DNA from: Dehalococcoidia bacterium
Lineage (GTDB): Bacteria; Chloroflexota; Dehalococcoidia; UBA3495
Assembly: GCA_002730485.1 (NCBI GenBank)
Contig: PCAH01000137.1
Span: forward strand, 1-9,765
Direction: 5' to 3'
DNA length: 9,765 nucleotides
In this document: in pieces, positions 1 to 5,410 of the stretch
Layout of the letters: every line of letters begins with the position of its first letter
Numbering within the stretch: the first letter of the stretch is position 1
Notes under the pieces: generated by a model
The model's database searches: none
The model's input: the letters and a program-made list of their open reading frames with translations, nothing else
Told to the model about the DNA's origin: nothing
Program-made: the position numbers and the translations under genes

Positions 1-471
1 ACCACCGCCGCCATGGGCGTCTTGGTGAGGGCTTGGGGCCGGGGCATGAATGTGATCATGTTCCAGTACATCAAGCACTCCACCGCCAACTTTGGGGAGC
101 AGCGAGCCGCCCAGAAGATGGGGATAGAAGTTAGGTCTATTGGCGACGGGTTCACCTGGCGTTCCAAAGACTTGGACCAGTCGGCAGACCTGGCCCGTGC
201 CCAATGGGAAGACAGCAAAGAAGCTATCGCGTCGGGCAAGTACGACGTGATAGTACTGGACGAATTCACCTACCCGATGCACTACGGCTGGATCGAAACC
301 TCGGAGGTGATCGAGGCTTTGAAGGCCCGACCGGAGATGCTGCACGTGATCATCACCGGTCGCAACGCGCCGGAAGCCCTGATGGAATATGCCGACCTTG
401 TCACTGAAATGAATGTGGTGAAACACCCTTATCAGCAGGGCATCAAGGCCCAACCCGGAATAGAATTCTAA
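1..471 (+). CDS. cobO: Corrinoid adenosyltransferase (CobO/BtuR family), 5' end cut off
   Basis: This enzyme transfers the adenosyl group of ATP to the reduced cobalt of a corrinoid, giving the adenosylated form used in the last cobalamin steps; it is cytoplasmic. The reading frame is open from base 1: the first visible residues, TTAAMG, are the tail of the family P-loop (GKGKTTAA-type), so the start and the Walker A lysine lie upstream. The ATG at 13 is internal and not the true start. Family signatures among the 156 visible residues are GDGFTW (about 48-53), [12 protein letters not shown] (85-96, the acidic Walker B-like segment), TGRNAPEAL (119-127) and the C-terminal [17 protein letters not shown], which ends exactly where family members usually end. 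An estimated 20-40 residues are missing. It is followed by cobT after 40 bases, and its place first in a late-cobalamin run supports the call. Confidence 0.94.
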   Translation, partial: TTAAMGVLVRAWGRGMNVIMFQYIKHSTANFGEQRAAQKMGIEVRSIGDGFTWRSKDLDQSADLARAQWEDSKEAIASGKYDVIVLDEFTYPMHYGWIETSEVIEALKARPEMLHVIITGRNAPEALMEYADLVTEMNVVKHPYQQGIKAQPGIEF

Positions 472-511
472 TCAACCAAATCCCCCTTAACCAAGGATTT
501 AATGAGGCTAC

Positions 512-1597
512 ATGGCCATCTCAGACTTGATTGACCAAACCATAAATGCGATAACTCCCCTGGATGAAGCCGCAATGGCCGAGGCCAGGGCCAGGCAGGA
601 CCAACTGACCAAACCCCTGGGCAGCCTCGGTCGCCTGGAAGAACTGTCCATCCGATTGGCCGGTATCTTCGGCCAGGGCACACCCAAGATCGGTAAGAAG
701 GCCGTCATCTTGGCCGCCGGTGACCACGGGGTTGTCTCTGAGGGCATCAGCGCCTACCCGCAGGATGTCACTCCGGCCATGGTGATGAACTTCCTGGGCG
801 GCGGCGCCGCTATCAATGTGCTGGCCGGTCATGCCGGGGCCGAGATCGTGGTAATCGACGCCGGTGTCGCCGCCGACCTGCCGGAACACCCCCAACTACG
901 CTCAGCCAAGGTAGGCAAGGGAACCGATAACATAGCTGTCGGCCCGGCCATGTCCCGGGAGCAGGCCATCCAGTGTCTGGAGATTGGAATTGAAACCGCC
1001 CGCGAACAGATCGCCGCTGGAGCTGACCTCCTGGCCTGCGGGGACATGGGCATCGGCAACACCACACCGTCCAGCGCCATAACTTCTGTCGTCACCGGTA
1101 CCGCCACCGACATCACGACCGGACGCGGAACCGGTCTGGATGATGCTGGGCTGGCCCACAAAGCAACGGTCGTGAAGAAGGCCATCGACGTTAACAAGCC
1201 CGACCCCAAAGACGGCCTGGACGTACTGATGAAGGTCGGCGGGTTTGAGATCGGCGTGTTGGCTGGCGTGTACCTCGGTGCCGCCGCTGGCAACCGCCCG
1301 GTGGTTGTCGATGGGTTCATATCCGGAGCCGCCGCTTTGATCGCCCATGCAATAGCCCCCGATGCGGCCCACAGTTTCGTGGCGTCCCACCAGTCTGTGG
1401 AGCCGGGTCACCGAATCTCCCTGAGTCACATGGGCCTGGAACCCCTGTTGGACCTTGGCATGCGTTTGGGCGAGGGCTCCGGCGCGGCGTTGGCCATGCA
1501 CATCGTAGAGGCTTCAGCCAAGTGCCTTTCCGACATGACAACCTTTGCCGAAGCAGGCGTCTCCGAGAAGATAGAAGACGACGAGGCCGCCTCCTGA
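512..1597 (+). CDS. cobT: Nicotinate-nucleotide--dimethylbenzimidazole phosphoribosyltransferase
   Basis: CobT moves the phosphoribosyl group of nicotinate mononucleotide onto 5,6-dimethylbenzimidazole or a related base, making the alpha-ribazole phosphate that becomes the lower ligand. The 361-residue length fits the family. Visible signatures are TKPLGSLGRLEEL (33-45), LAAGDHGV (67-74, a family hallmark), CGDMGIGNTTPSSA (176-189), the GRGTGLDD region (204-211) and LDLGMRLGEGSGAAL (313-327). By family knowledge, the glutamate in LGEGSG (E321) corresponds to the catalytic base E317 of the Salmonella enzyme. The ATG at 512 has GAGG at 504-507, a 4-base spacing, and starts a normal family N-terminus. 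The 3' end overlaps the presumed cobS start by 4 bases. The last dozen residues (SEKIEDDEAAS) are acidic, unconserved, and also hold the ribosome site for cobS. No BluB or other base-synthesis gene is visible, so the base used cannot be told. Confidence 0.97.
   Translation: MAISDLIDQTINAITPLDEAAMAEARARQDQLTKPLGSLGRLEELSIRLAGIFGQGTPKIGKKAVILAAGDHGVVSEGISAYPQDVTPAMVMNFLGGGAAINVLAGHAGAEIVVIDAGVAADLPEHPQLRSAKVGKGTDNIAVGPAMSREQAIQCLEIGIETAREQIAAGADLLACGDMGIGNTTPSSAITSVVTGTATDITTGRGTGLDDAGLAHKATVVKKAIDVNKPDPKDGLDVLMKVGGFEIGVLAGVYLGAAAGNRPVVVDGFISGAAALIAHAIAPDAAHSFVASHQSVEPGHRISLSHMGLEPLLDLGMRLGEGSGAALAMHIVEASAKCLSDMTTFAEAGVSEKIEDDEAAS
1583..1586 (+). promoter_or_regulatory. Ribosome binding site for cobS, supporting a CTG start at 1594
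   Basis: GAGG lies inside the last codons of cobT, exactly 7 bases before the CTG at 1594. No ATG, GTG or TTG is in frame near the expected N-terminus. The only in-frame ATG, at 1522, would add 24 arginine-rich residues that read as an out-of-frame shadow of cobT. The spacing favours CTG as the start. Confidence 0.55.
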
Positions 1598-2397
1598 TCT
1601 CGTTCTGGCTGACACCACTCCGGTTGGCAGTGACCTTTCTCTCCATCTTCCCGCTCGCGCGCAATCTGGAATGGCGACCGGAGGATGTCAGCAACTCCAG
1701 GGCCTTCTACCCAGCGATAGGTCTGCTCATGGGCCTGCTGTTGGTTGGGATCGAAGAAGGCTCCAGCCAGTTATTCTCCGCACCGCTCACCGCCGCATTT
1801 CTGGTCGCCACTATGGTGATTGTCACCAGAGCCCTCCACCTGGACGGCCTGATGGACATCTGCGACGGCGTGTTCGGCGGATTTACCCCCGAACGCAGCC
1901 TGGAGATCATGAAGGACTCCAGAGTGGGCGCGTTCGGCGTGGTGGGCGGCGTCACGGTGCTGCTGCTGAAGTACGCGGCCCTGGTGAGCCTCCTGACCAT
2001 CCCAGAGCCGGGTAAAGAATGGGCGTTGCTGCTCTTCCCAGCCATCTCCCGCTGGACCATGGTGGTCTTGCTGGGGGCTTTCCCCTACGTCCGTTCCCAG
2101 GGGCTCGGCTCGCCGTTCCACGGCAGCGGCATCAAGACTTCCACCGCTGTGGCGGGTCTGTCAGTGCTGGCCGCAGCCTTCCTGCTGGGCGGCTTTGCCG
2201 GACTTGGTCTGGTGCTCGGCGCAATGGTCATGGCCTGGTTGATGGGTTGGGGCATGGCCAAATCCCTGGGCGGCCTCACTGGCGACGCCTACGGGGCAAC
2301 CAACGAGATCATCGAGATGACCGTCATCATCGTCGCCACAGCCCTGGCCGCCCAAGAATGGCTGGAACCCCTGCCCGACCTGTTGGATAGGTTTTGA
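1594..2397 (+). CDS. cobS: Adenosylcobinamide-GDP ribazoletransferase (cobalamin synthase)
   Basis: CobS is an integral membrane enzyme that joins adenosylcobinamide-GDP with alpha-ribazole (or its phosphate) to give adenosylcobalamin (phosphate). The hallmark is TRALHLDGLMDICDGVFGG (78-96, counting from the CTG), whose aspartates by family knowledge bind the metal and substrate; EIMKDSRVGAFG (104-115) follows. Hydrophobic segments lie near 41-52, 64-79, 115-135 and 150-165, with more near the C-terminus. From CTG at 1594 the product is 267 residues, and its N-terminus (LISFWLTPLRLAVTFLSIFPL) aligns with the normal CobS start. The CTG overlaps the cobT stop as CTGA, so coupled reinitiation is likely. 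An alternative start is ATG 1522, giving 291 residues, but I judge that extension spurious. The gene ends in a TTGA overlap with cbiB. The function is certain; the exact start is not. Confidence 0.95.
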   Translation: MISFWLTPLRLAVTFLSIFPLARNLEWRPEDVSNSRAFYPAIGLLMGLLLVGIEEGSSQLFSAPLTAAFLVATMVIVTRALHLDGLMDICDGVFGGFTPERSLEIMKDSRVGAFGVVGGVTVLLLKYAALVSLLTIPEPGKEWALLLFPAISRWTMVVLLGAFPYVRSQGLGSPFHGSGIKTSTAVAGLSVLAAAFLLGGFAGLGLVLGAMVMAWLMGWGMAKSLGGLTGDAYGATNEIIEMTVIIVATALAAQEWLEPLPDLLDRF

Positions 2398-3347
2398 TAT
2401 TTACAGGCACTGACGACCTGGCGGTGCTGGCCCTAGCCGTGCTGATCGATCTGACCCTTGGCGAGCCGCCGATGTGGGCGCACCCAACGGTCTGGATGGG
2501 ACGCATGCTGGGCTTTGTCGAGCGGCGTCTGCCCAAAGAAGGGACATCTGCCCTGGTGTCGGGGTTGTTGATGGCGTCAACCCTGCCCCTGATCTGGGGA
2601 GTGGCAGCCTATTTCACAGCGTTCTGGCTGAAAGAAGCCCATACCGTTGCCTACATCCTGGTGGGTGCGGCCCTCTTGAAAACCACGTTTTCCGTTCGGT
2701 TGTTACACAAGGAAGCCGCTTTGATCCGCACCTACCTGAGGCGGGACGACATGGAGAAAGTTCGGGGGAGGATGTCGTCGCTGGTCAGCCGTGACCCTTC
2801 CAACCTGACTGCCGCACAGGCCACGGCGGCGACGGTGGAATCGGTCTCCGAAAACATCAACGATAGCTTCCTTGCGCCCTGGCTATTCTTCGCGCTGTTC
2901 GGCTTGCCTGGGGCCTTCGCTTTCCGCATGATTAACACATTAGACAGTATGATAGGCTACCGGGGAGTCTACGAGTACCTGGGCAAGGCCTCCGCCAAAT
3001 TGGACGACCTGGTGAACCTGATACCAGCGCGGATCGCTGGGTTGTTGTTGGTCCTCTCCGCCGGTTTTCTGCCAGGCCAGAAGCTGTCGCGGGCTTGGAG
3101 CATCATGTTGCGACACCATAGCCGAACCCAAAGCCCCAACGCCGGTTGGACCATGGCCGGTATGGCCGGGGCGTTGGGTGTTCAACTTGAAAAAGACGAC
3201 CCCGAACTGGGCTACAAACTGGGAGAACCCGACCGGCAGATAGAACCCGAAGATATCACACGAACCGTTCAGTCGATGTACATGGTCGCCTTCTTTGGGA
3301 TGGCGATAGCGTTCGCAATAATCTACCTTTGGGGCAACATCATCTAG
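2394..3347 (+). CDS. cbiB: Adenosylcobinamide-phosphate synthase (CbiB)
   Basis: CbiB is a membrane protein that couples adenosylcobyric acid with (R)-1-amino-2-propanol O-2-phosphate, the product of CobD, giving adenosylcobinamide phosphate. The 317-residue length is typical. Family motifs are LIDLTLGEPP (18-26), HPTVWMG (30-36), the strongly conserved ESVSENINDSFLAP (149-162), MINTLDSMIGYR (179-190) and SPNAGWTMAGMAGALG (247-262). Hydrophobic stretches lie near 55-75, 85-100, 162-178, 210-225 and 297-314, the last closing the protein. The start is TTG at 2394, overlapping the cobS TGA (TTGA); the weak GGATAGG at 2385-2391 precedes it. No upstream alternative fits, because the LIDLTLGEPP motif normally lies near residue 15-20, as here. 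The next gene, cobD, makes its co-substrate and begins 11 bases after the stop. Confidence 0.96.
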   Translation: MIFTGTDDLAVLALAVLIDLTLGEPPMWAHPTVWMGRMLGFVERRLPKEGTSALVSGLLMASTLPLIWGVAAYFTAFWLKEAHTVAYILVGAALLKTTFSVRLLHKEAALIRTYLRRDDMEKVRGRMSSLVSRDPSNLTAAQATAATVESVSENINDSFLAPWLFFALFGLPGAFAFRMINTLDSMIGYRGVYEYLGKASAKLDDLVNLIPARIAGLLLVLSAGFLPGQKLSRAWSIMLRHHSRTQSPNAGWTMAGMAGALGVQLEKDDPELGYKLGEPDRQIEPEDITRTVQSMYMVAFFGMAIAFAIIYLWGNII

Positions 3348-3349
3348 GG
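3346..3349 (+). promoter_or_regulatory. Ribosome binding site for cobD, overlapping the cbiB stop codon
   Basis: AGGG shares its first two bases with the cbiB TAG stop (3345-3347) and sits 9 bases before ATG 3359. It decides the cobD start against the longer in-frame TTG at 3329, which would lie inside cbiB and add ten unconserved residues (MGQHHLGPSR). Confidence 0.6.
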
Positions 3350-3358
3350 CCAAGCAGA

Positions 3359-4483
3359 ATGCCAAGCGAATCAAATCAAAACCCCGCAAGACGTCGCCCC
3401 GTGCATGGGAGCATCGGCACCAGTGAGTTGCGTGCTCTCGGCCTGAAGCCGGAGGACGTACTGGACTTCAGCGCCAGCATCAGCCCGATTGGCCCGCCCG
3501 AGGGAGTCTGGGATGCCATGCGCAGCGTTGACCTGAGTCGCTATCCAGACCCGGAGTGTCTGGAACTGCGCGAAAACATCTGCGAACACCTCTCGACGCC
3601 GGAAAGAGAGATTCCCATCAAGCGAGTGCTGGTCGGGAACGGCTCAACTGAGATATTCCACCTGCTGACAAGGGTTTTTCTGTCGCAACAGCCAGATAAG
3701 GGCACCGCAATCTTGATGACTCCGACCTATGGTGAATATGACGGGGCTTGCCGCTTGGCAGATGCCCGAATCCTGAATTTCGGCGCCAATCTTGAAGGAG
3801 ATTTCAGTTGGGACATCAGTGCTGCAGCGGAGCTTATTGCTGAAAACAAGCCGAACATCGTCTTCATCTGCAACCCCAACAACCCCACCGGGGTGTACCT
3901 GTCCCGCCAGGAGATTGAGTCTCTGGCCGACGCTACTAGCGACGCTGGCGGCCTGCTGGTCGTCGATGAAGCCTACCTGGCGTTTGTGGAAGAACCCTGG
4001 GACTCGCTGCCGCTGTTGGATAGGCCCGAAGTGATGTTGGTGCGCTCCATGACCAAGGACTACGCCCAGACCGCCCTGCGTTTGGGTTACGCTTTGGCGT
4101 CCGAGGATGTGGTAGCCAGGCTGCGGGAGTTCCAACCGGACTGGAGCGTGAATACCCTGGCGCAAAAAGCTGGTGTGTCGGCTCTGAATGACGCAGACTA
4201 TCTTCCCCGTGCCAGGGCGACAGTTTTCAGCACCAAGAAGTTTCTCTCTGATGAGCTGAAGAACCTGGAATTTGAAGTCCCTCCGTCCGAAGCCAACTTC
4301 ATTTTGGTGAAGGTTGGCGATGCCCCACAGTGGCGGTCGTCACTGTTGGCCAAGGGGTTTGTGGTCAGGGATTGCACCTCATTTGGCTTGCCGGAATACA
4401 TCCGGATAGGGATCCTACCCATTGGAGATTGTCAGCGATTGGCGCAGGCGATGGGCGAGGTCGTGGCGTCAGAAGCCAAATAG
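3359..4483 (+). CDS. cobD: Threonine-phosphate decarboxylase (CobD), PLP-dependent
   Basis: This fold-type I PLP enzyme most likely decarboxylates L-threonine O-3-phosphate to aminopropanol phosphate, the substrate of CbiB. From ATG 3359 it has 374 residues. Motifs in order are VHGSIGTSELRALGL (15-29), which fits the HGG...LGL opening of CobD, then LDFSASISPIGPP (35-47), NGSTE (94-98), the PLP-contacting CNPNNPTG (171-178), VVDEAY (201-206), SMTKDYA with K233 as the expected PLP lysine, LRLGY (240-244) and EYIRIGI (346-352), whose R349 is expected to bind the substrate carboxylate. The same family includes histidinol-phosphate aminotransferase (HisC). The HGS/DFSASISPIGPP opening and the place right after cbiB favour CobD. 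HGS instead of the usual HGG is a small deviation. It is the last cobalamin gene in the window; no threonine kinase (PduX type) is seen beside it. Confidence 0.87.
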   Translation: MPSESNQNPARRRPVHGSIGTSELRALGLKPEDVLDFSASISPIGPPEGVWDAMRSVDLSRYPDPECLELRENICEHLSTPEREIPIKRVLVGNGSTEIFHLLTRVFLSQQPDKGTAILMTPTYGEYDGACRLADARILNFGANLEGDFSWDISAAAELIAENKPNIVFICNPNNPTGVYLSRQEIESLADATSDAGGLLVVDEAYLAFVEEPWDSLPLLDRPEVMLVRSMTKDYAQTALRLGYALASEDVVARLREFQPDWSVNTLAQKAGVSALNDADYLPRARATVFSTKKFLSDELKNLEFEVPPSEANFILVKVGDAPQWRSSLLAKGFVVRDCTSFGLPEYIRIGILPIGDCQRLAQAMGEVVASEAK

Positions 4484-4488
4484 CGGCC

Positions 4489-4517
4489 TTGATGAAACAA
4501 GCCTGGGCAATTAGAAT
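4489..4517 (+). promoter_or_regulatory. Sigma70-type promoter for the PPOX-fold gene
   Basis: TTGATG (4489-4494) and TAGAAT (4512-4517, 5 of 6 matches to TATAAT) are separated by exactly 17 bases, the best promoter match I see in the window. It would start RNA near 4524 and leave a leader of about 38 bases before ATG 4562. It lies only 6 bases beyond the cobD stop, so it would let the downstream gene be expressed independently of the cobalamin run. Confidence 0.55.
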
Positions 4518-4529
4518 CTAGTTCATCAA
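4489..4529. repeat. Inverted repeat framing the promoter (possible operator)
   Basis: TTGATGAA (4489-4496) and TTCATCAA (4522-4529) are perfect 8-bp inverted arms with 25 bases between them. The left arm covers the -35 box and the right arm covers the expected RNA start. A smaller palindrome, TAGA-A-TCTA, lies between them over the -10 box. The placement suits a repressor site, but 8-bp arms in AT-richer spacer DNA can occur by chance. Confidence 0.35.
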
Positions 4530-4547
4530 CCCCCAGTACTTTGCGTT

Positions 4548-4558
4548 AGGAGTCTCCT
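4548..4558 (+). promoter_or_regulatory. Strong ribosome binding site set in a palindrome (AGGAGTCTCCT)
   Basis: AGGAG (4548-4552) lies 9 bases before ATG 4562 and fixes the start of the PPOX-fold gene. It is followed at once by its own complement: the 11 bases AGGAG-T-CTCCT form a near-perfect palindrome. In RNA a 4-bp stem with a 3-base loop could partly hide the site. Such a short stem is weak by itself. Confidence 0.6.
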
Positions 4559-4561
4559 GCC

Positions 4562-5176
4562 ATGACTACTATCCGAGAAACCTCCACCGGAGAGATCGTA
4601 GGCGATAGCCGGTTCCACGAGGAATTTGGCGCCCCATCCGACCGAGCAGTTCTGAAACTGAAGTCGCATCTGACTCCCTACGTTCAAGAATTCATCCAGA
4701 ACGCACCCTTCGCCATCATGGCCACCGCCGACTCCGACGGCCGCTGTGACGCCTCACCCAAGGGCGGCAAACCCGGGTTCGTGAAAGTGCTGGGAGAGAA
4801 ATACCTGCTTTTCCCTGATGTGGCCGGTAACAGGCTGTTCCAGTCCTACCAGAATATCGACGACAACCCATACATCGGTCTGATCTTCTTCATCCCCGGC
4901 ATCAACGACACCGTACGGGTCAACGGCAAGGTCAGCATCGTCAGCAAAGAGGAACTGGAAAAGCAGAACATTGAGCTTTCCCTCTACGAGACCGACGACA
5001 ATTCCAAGCACCTGCAGGGGATGTTGGTTGAGGTAGAAGAGTCCTACGGTCATTGCCCTCGGGCCCTCAAGTTCTCCAACCTCTGGGGCGCTGAAGAGAT
5101 CGCCAAGAACAAGGCTACTCTGCCCTTTGAAGAGCGGACCGACGAGAACTACTACCACCATAAAGAAGGGTCTTAA
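4562..5176 (+). CDS. PPOX-fold (pyridoxamine 5'-phosphate oxidase-like) flavin-binding family protein
   Basis: This 204-residue soluble protein has the split-barrel fold of FMN- or F420-binding oxidoreductases and resembles the MSMEG_1061/DR_2398-type subgroup; its substrate is unknown. Supporting segments are FIQNAPFAIMATADSDGRCDASPKGG in pieces (44-53 is the first strand, 57-69 the DG...DASPKGG turn), PGFVKVL (71-77), YLLFPDVAGNRLFQSYQNI (81-99), NPYIGLIFFIPG (102-113), DTVRVNGKVSIV (116-127) and EVEESYGHCPRALKFSNLW (157-175), where HCP-x-A is typical of the subgroup. No signal peptide or membrane segment is seen. Start ATG 4562 has a strong AGGAG. It follows cobD by 78 bases with its own promoter candidate and ends 52 bases before a terminator. 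True pyridoxal-phosphate synthesis (PdxH) is unlikely because its sequence pattern differs. A role near cobalamin is only a possibility from position. Confidence 0.85.
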   Translation: MTTIRETSTGEIVGDSRFHEEFGAPSDRAVLKLKSHLTPYVQEFIQNAPFAIMATADSDGRCDASPKGGKPGFVKVLGEKYLLFPDVAGNRLFQSYQNIDDNPYIGLIFFIPGINDTVRVNGKVSIVSKEELEKQNIELSLYETDDNSKHLQGMLVEVEESYGHCPRALKFSNLWGAEEIAKNKATLPFEERTDENYYHHKEGS

Positions 5177-5190
5177 GTTCCCGGTAAAGC

Positions 5191-5218
5191 TGTCAGCTAA
5201 CAGCAGTCAGCGCTCAGC
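5191..5218 (+). repeat. Four tandem NNNCAGC heptamers
   Basis: TGTCAGC, TAACAGC, AGTCAGC and GCTCAGC follow each other without gap, so CAGC recurs at exact 7-base steps (5194, 5201, 5208, 5215). The preceding heptamer, GTAAAGC at 5184-5190, looks like a degenerate fifth unit. The block sits between the PPOX-fold stop codon and the terminator hairpin. It resembles the short tandem heptamers scattered through intergenic DNA of some bacteria; nothing here shows a function. Confidence 0.6.
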
Positions 5219-5228
5219 ATTTGAACCT

Positions 5229-5266
5229 GAAAAACAGGCTCCGAGTATTCTCGGAGCCTGTTTTTC
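5229..5266. terminator. Bidirectional intrinsic terminator after the PPOX-fold gene
   Basis: Bases 5229-5245 and 5250-5266 are perfect 17-bp inverted arms around the loop TATT; the GC-rich core is CAGGCTCCGAG. On the plus strand the stem runs into five T; on the minus strand the same symmetry gives a second T run. The plus-strand role fits the end of the cobalamin/PPOX transcription unit, since it lies 52 bases past the stop codon. No minus-strand gene faces it here. Confidence 0.92.
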
Positions 5267-5410
5267 ATTGTGGAACGGGTGGGGCAAGAATCGGGACAAA
5301 CGCCCTGATTTTGACGCGATTGTCAGGGGCCGATTTTGGTTTACAACGGTGCTGGCCCACCGTAAGATGGGGGCAATGACCCTACCCGAAGCTCCCAAGG
5401 ATTTCTGTAG
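5267..5410. other. Leader/spacer before the M16 peptidase gene
   Basis: This 144-base stretch between the terminator and the M16 start holds no convincing gene. It contains a promoter candidate (5320-5347), a 6-bp inverted repeat CCCTGA (5303-5308)/TCAGGG (5323-5328) with a 14-base loop that overlaps the -35 box, a second -35-like TTGACG at 5311, and the ribosome site AAGGA at 5397-5401. Confidence 0.5.
5320..5347 (+). promoter_or_regulatory. Possible sigma70-type promoter for the M16 gene
   Basis: TTGTCA (5320-5325, 5 of 6 to TTGACA) and TACAAC (5342-5347, 4 of 6 to TATAAT) are 16 bases apart. RNA would start near 5354, giving a leader of about 57 bases. A promoter is expected somewhere here because a strong terminator isolates the gene from the upstream unit; the boxes themselves are only moderate matches. 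Confidence 0.4.

Noticed and set aside
13..15. ATG at 13 as the cobO start
   Set aside because: The bases before it translate to TTAA in frame, the tail of the P-loop, so the gene continues upstream of the window.
472..511. Promoter or riboswitch between cobO and cobT
   Set aside because: Forty bases are too short for a cobalamin riboswitch, and no paired promoter boxes are seen; only the GAGG ribosome site is supported.
829..1501. Overlapping minus-strand open frames opposite cobT
   Set aside because: cobT is conserved over the whole span; these are low-stop-codon shadows in GC-rich DNA.
1522..1593. N-terminal extension of cobS from ATG 1522
   Set aside because: It overlaps cobT by 76 bases and is an arginine-rich out-of-frame reading of cobT; CobS family members start at about 1594.
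3329..3358. cobD start at TTG 3329
   Set aside because: It would overlap cbiB by 19 bases without need; ATG 3359 has AGGG at good distance and suits the family N-terminus.
5191..5218. Heptamers as a CRISPR array or direct-repeat attachment site
   Set aside because: The units are 7 bases without spacers, and there are no cas, integrase or phage genes nearby.
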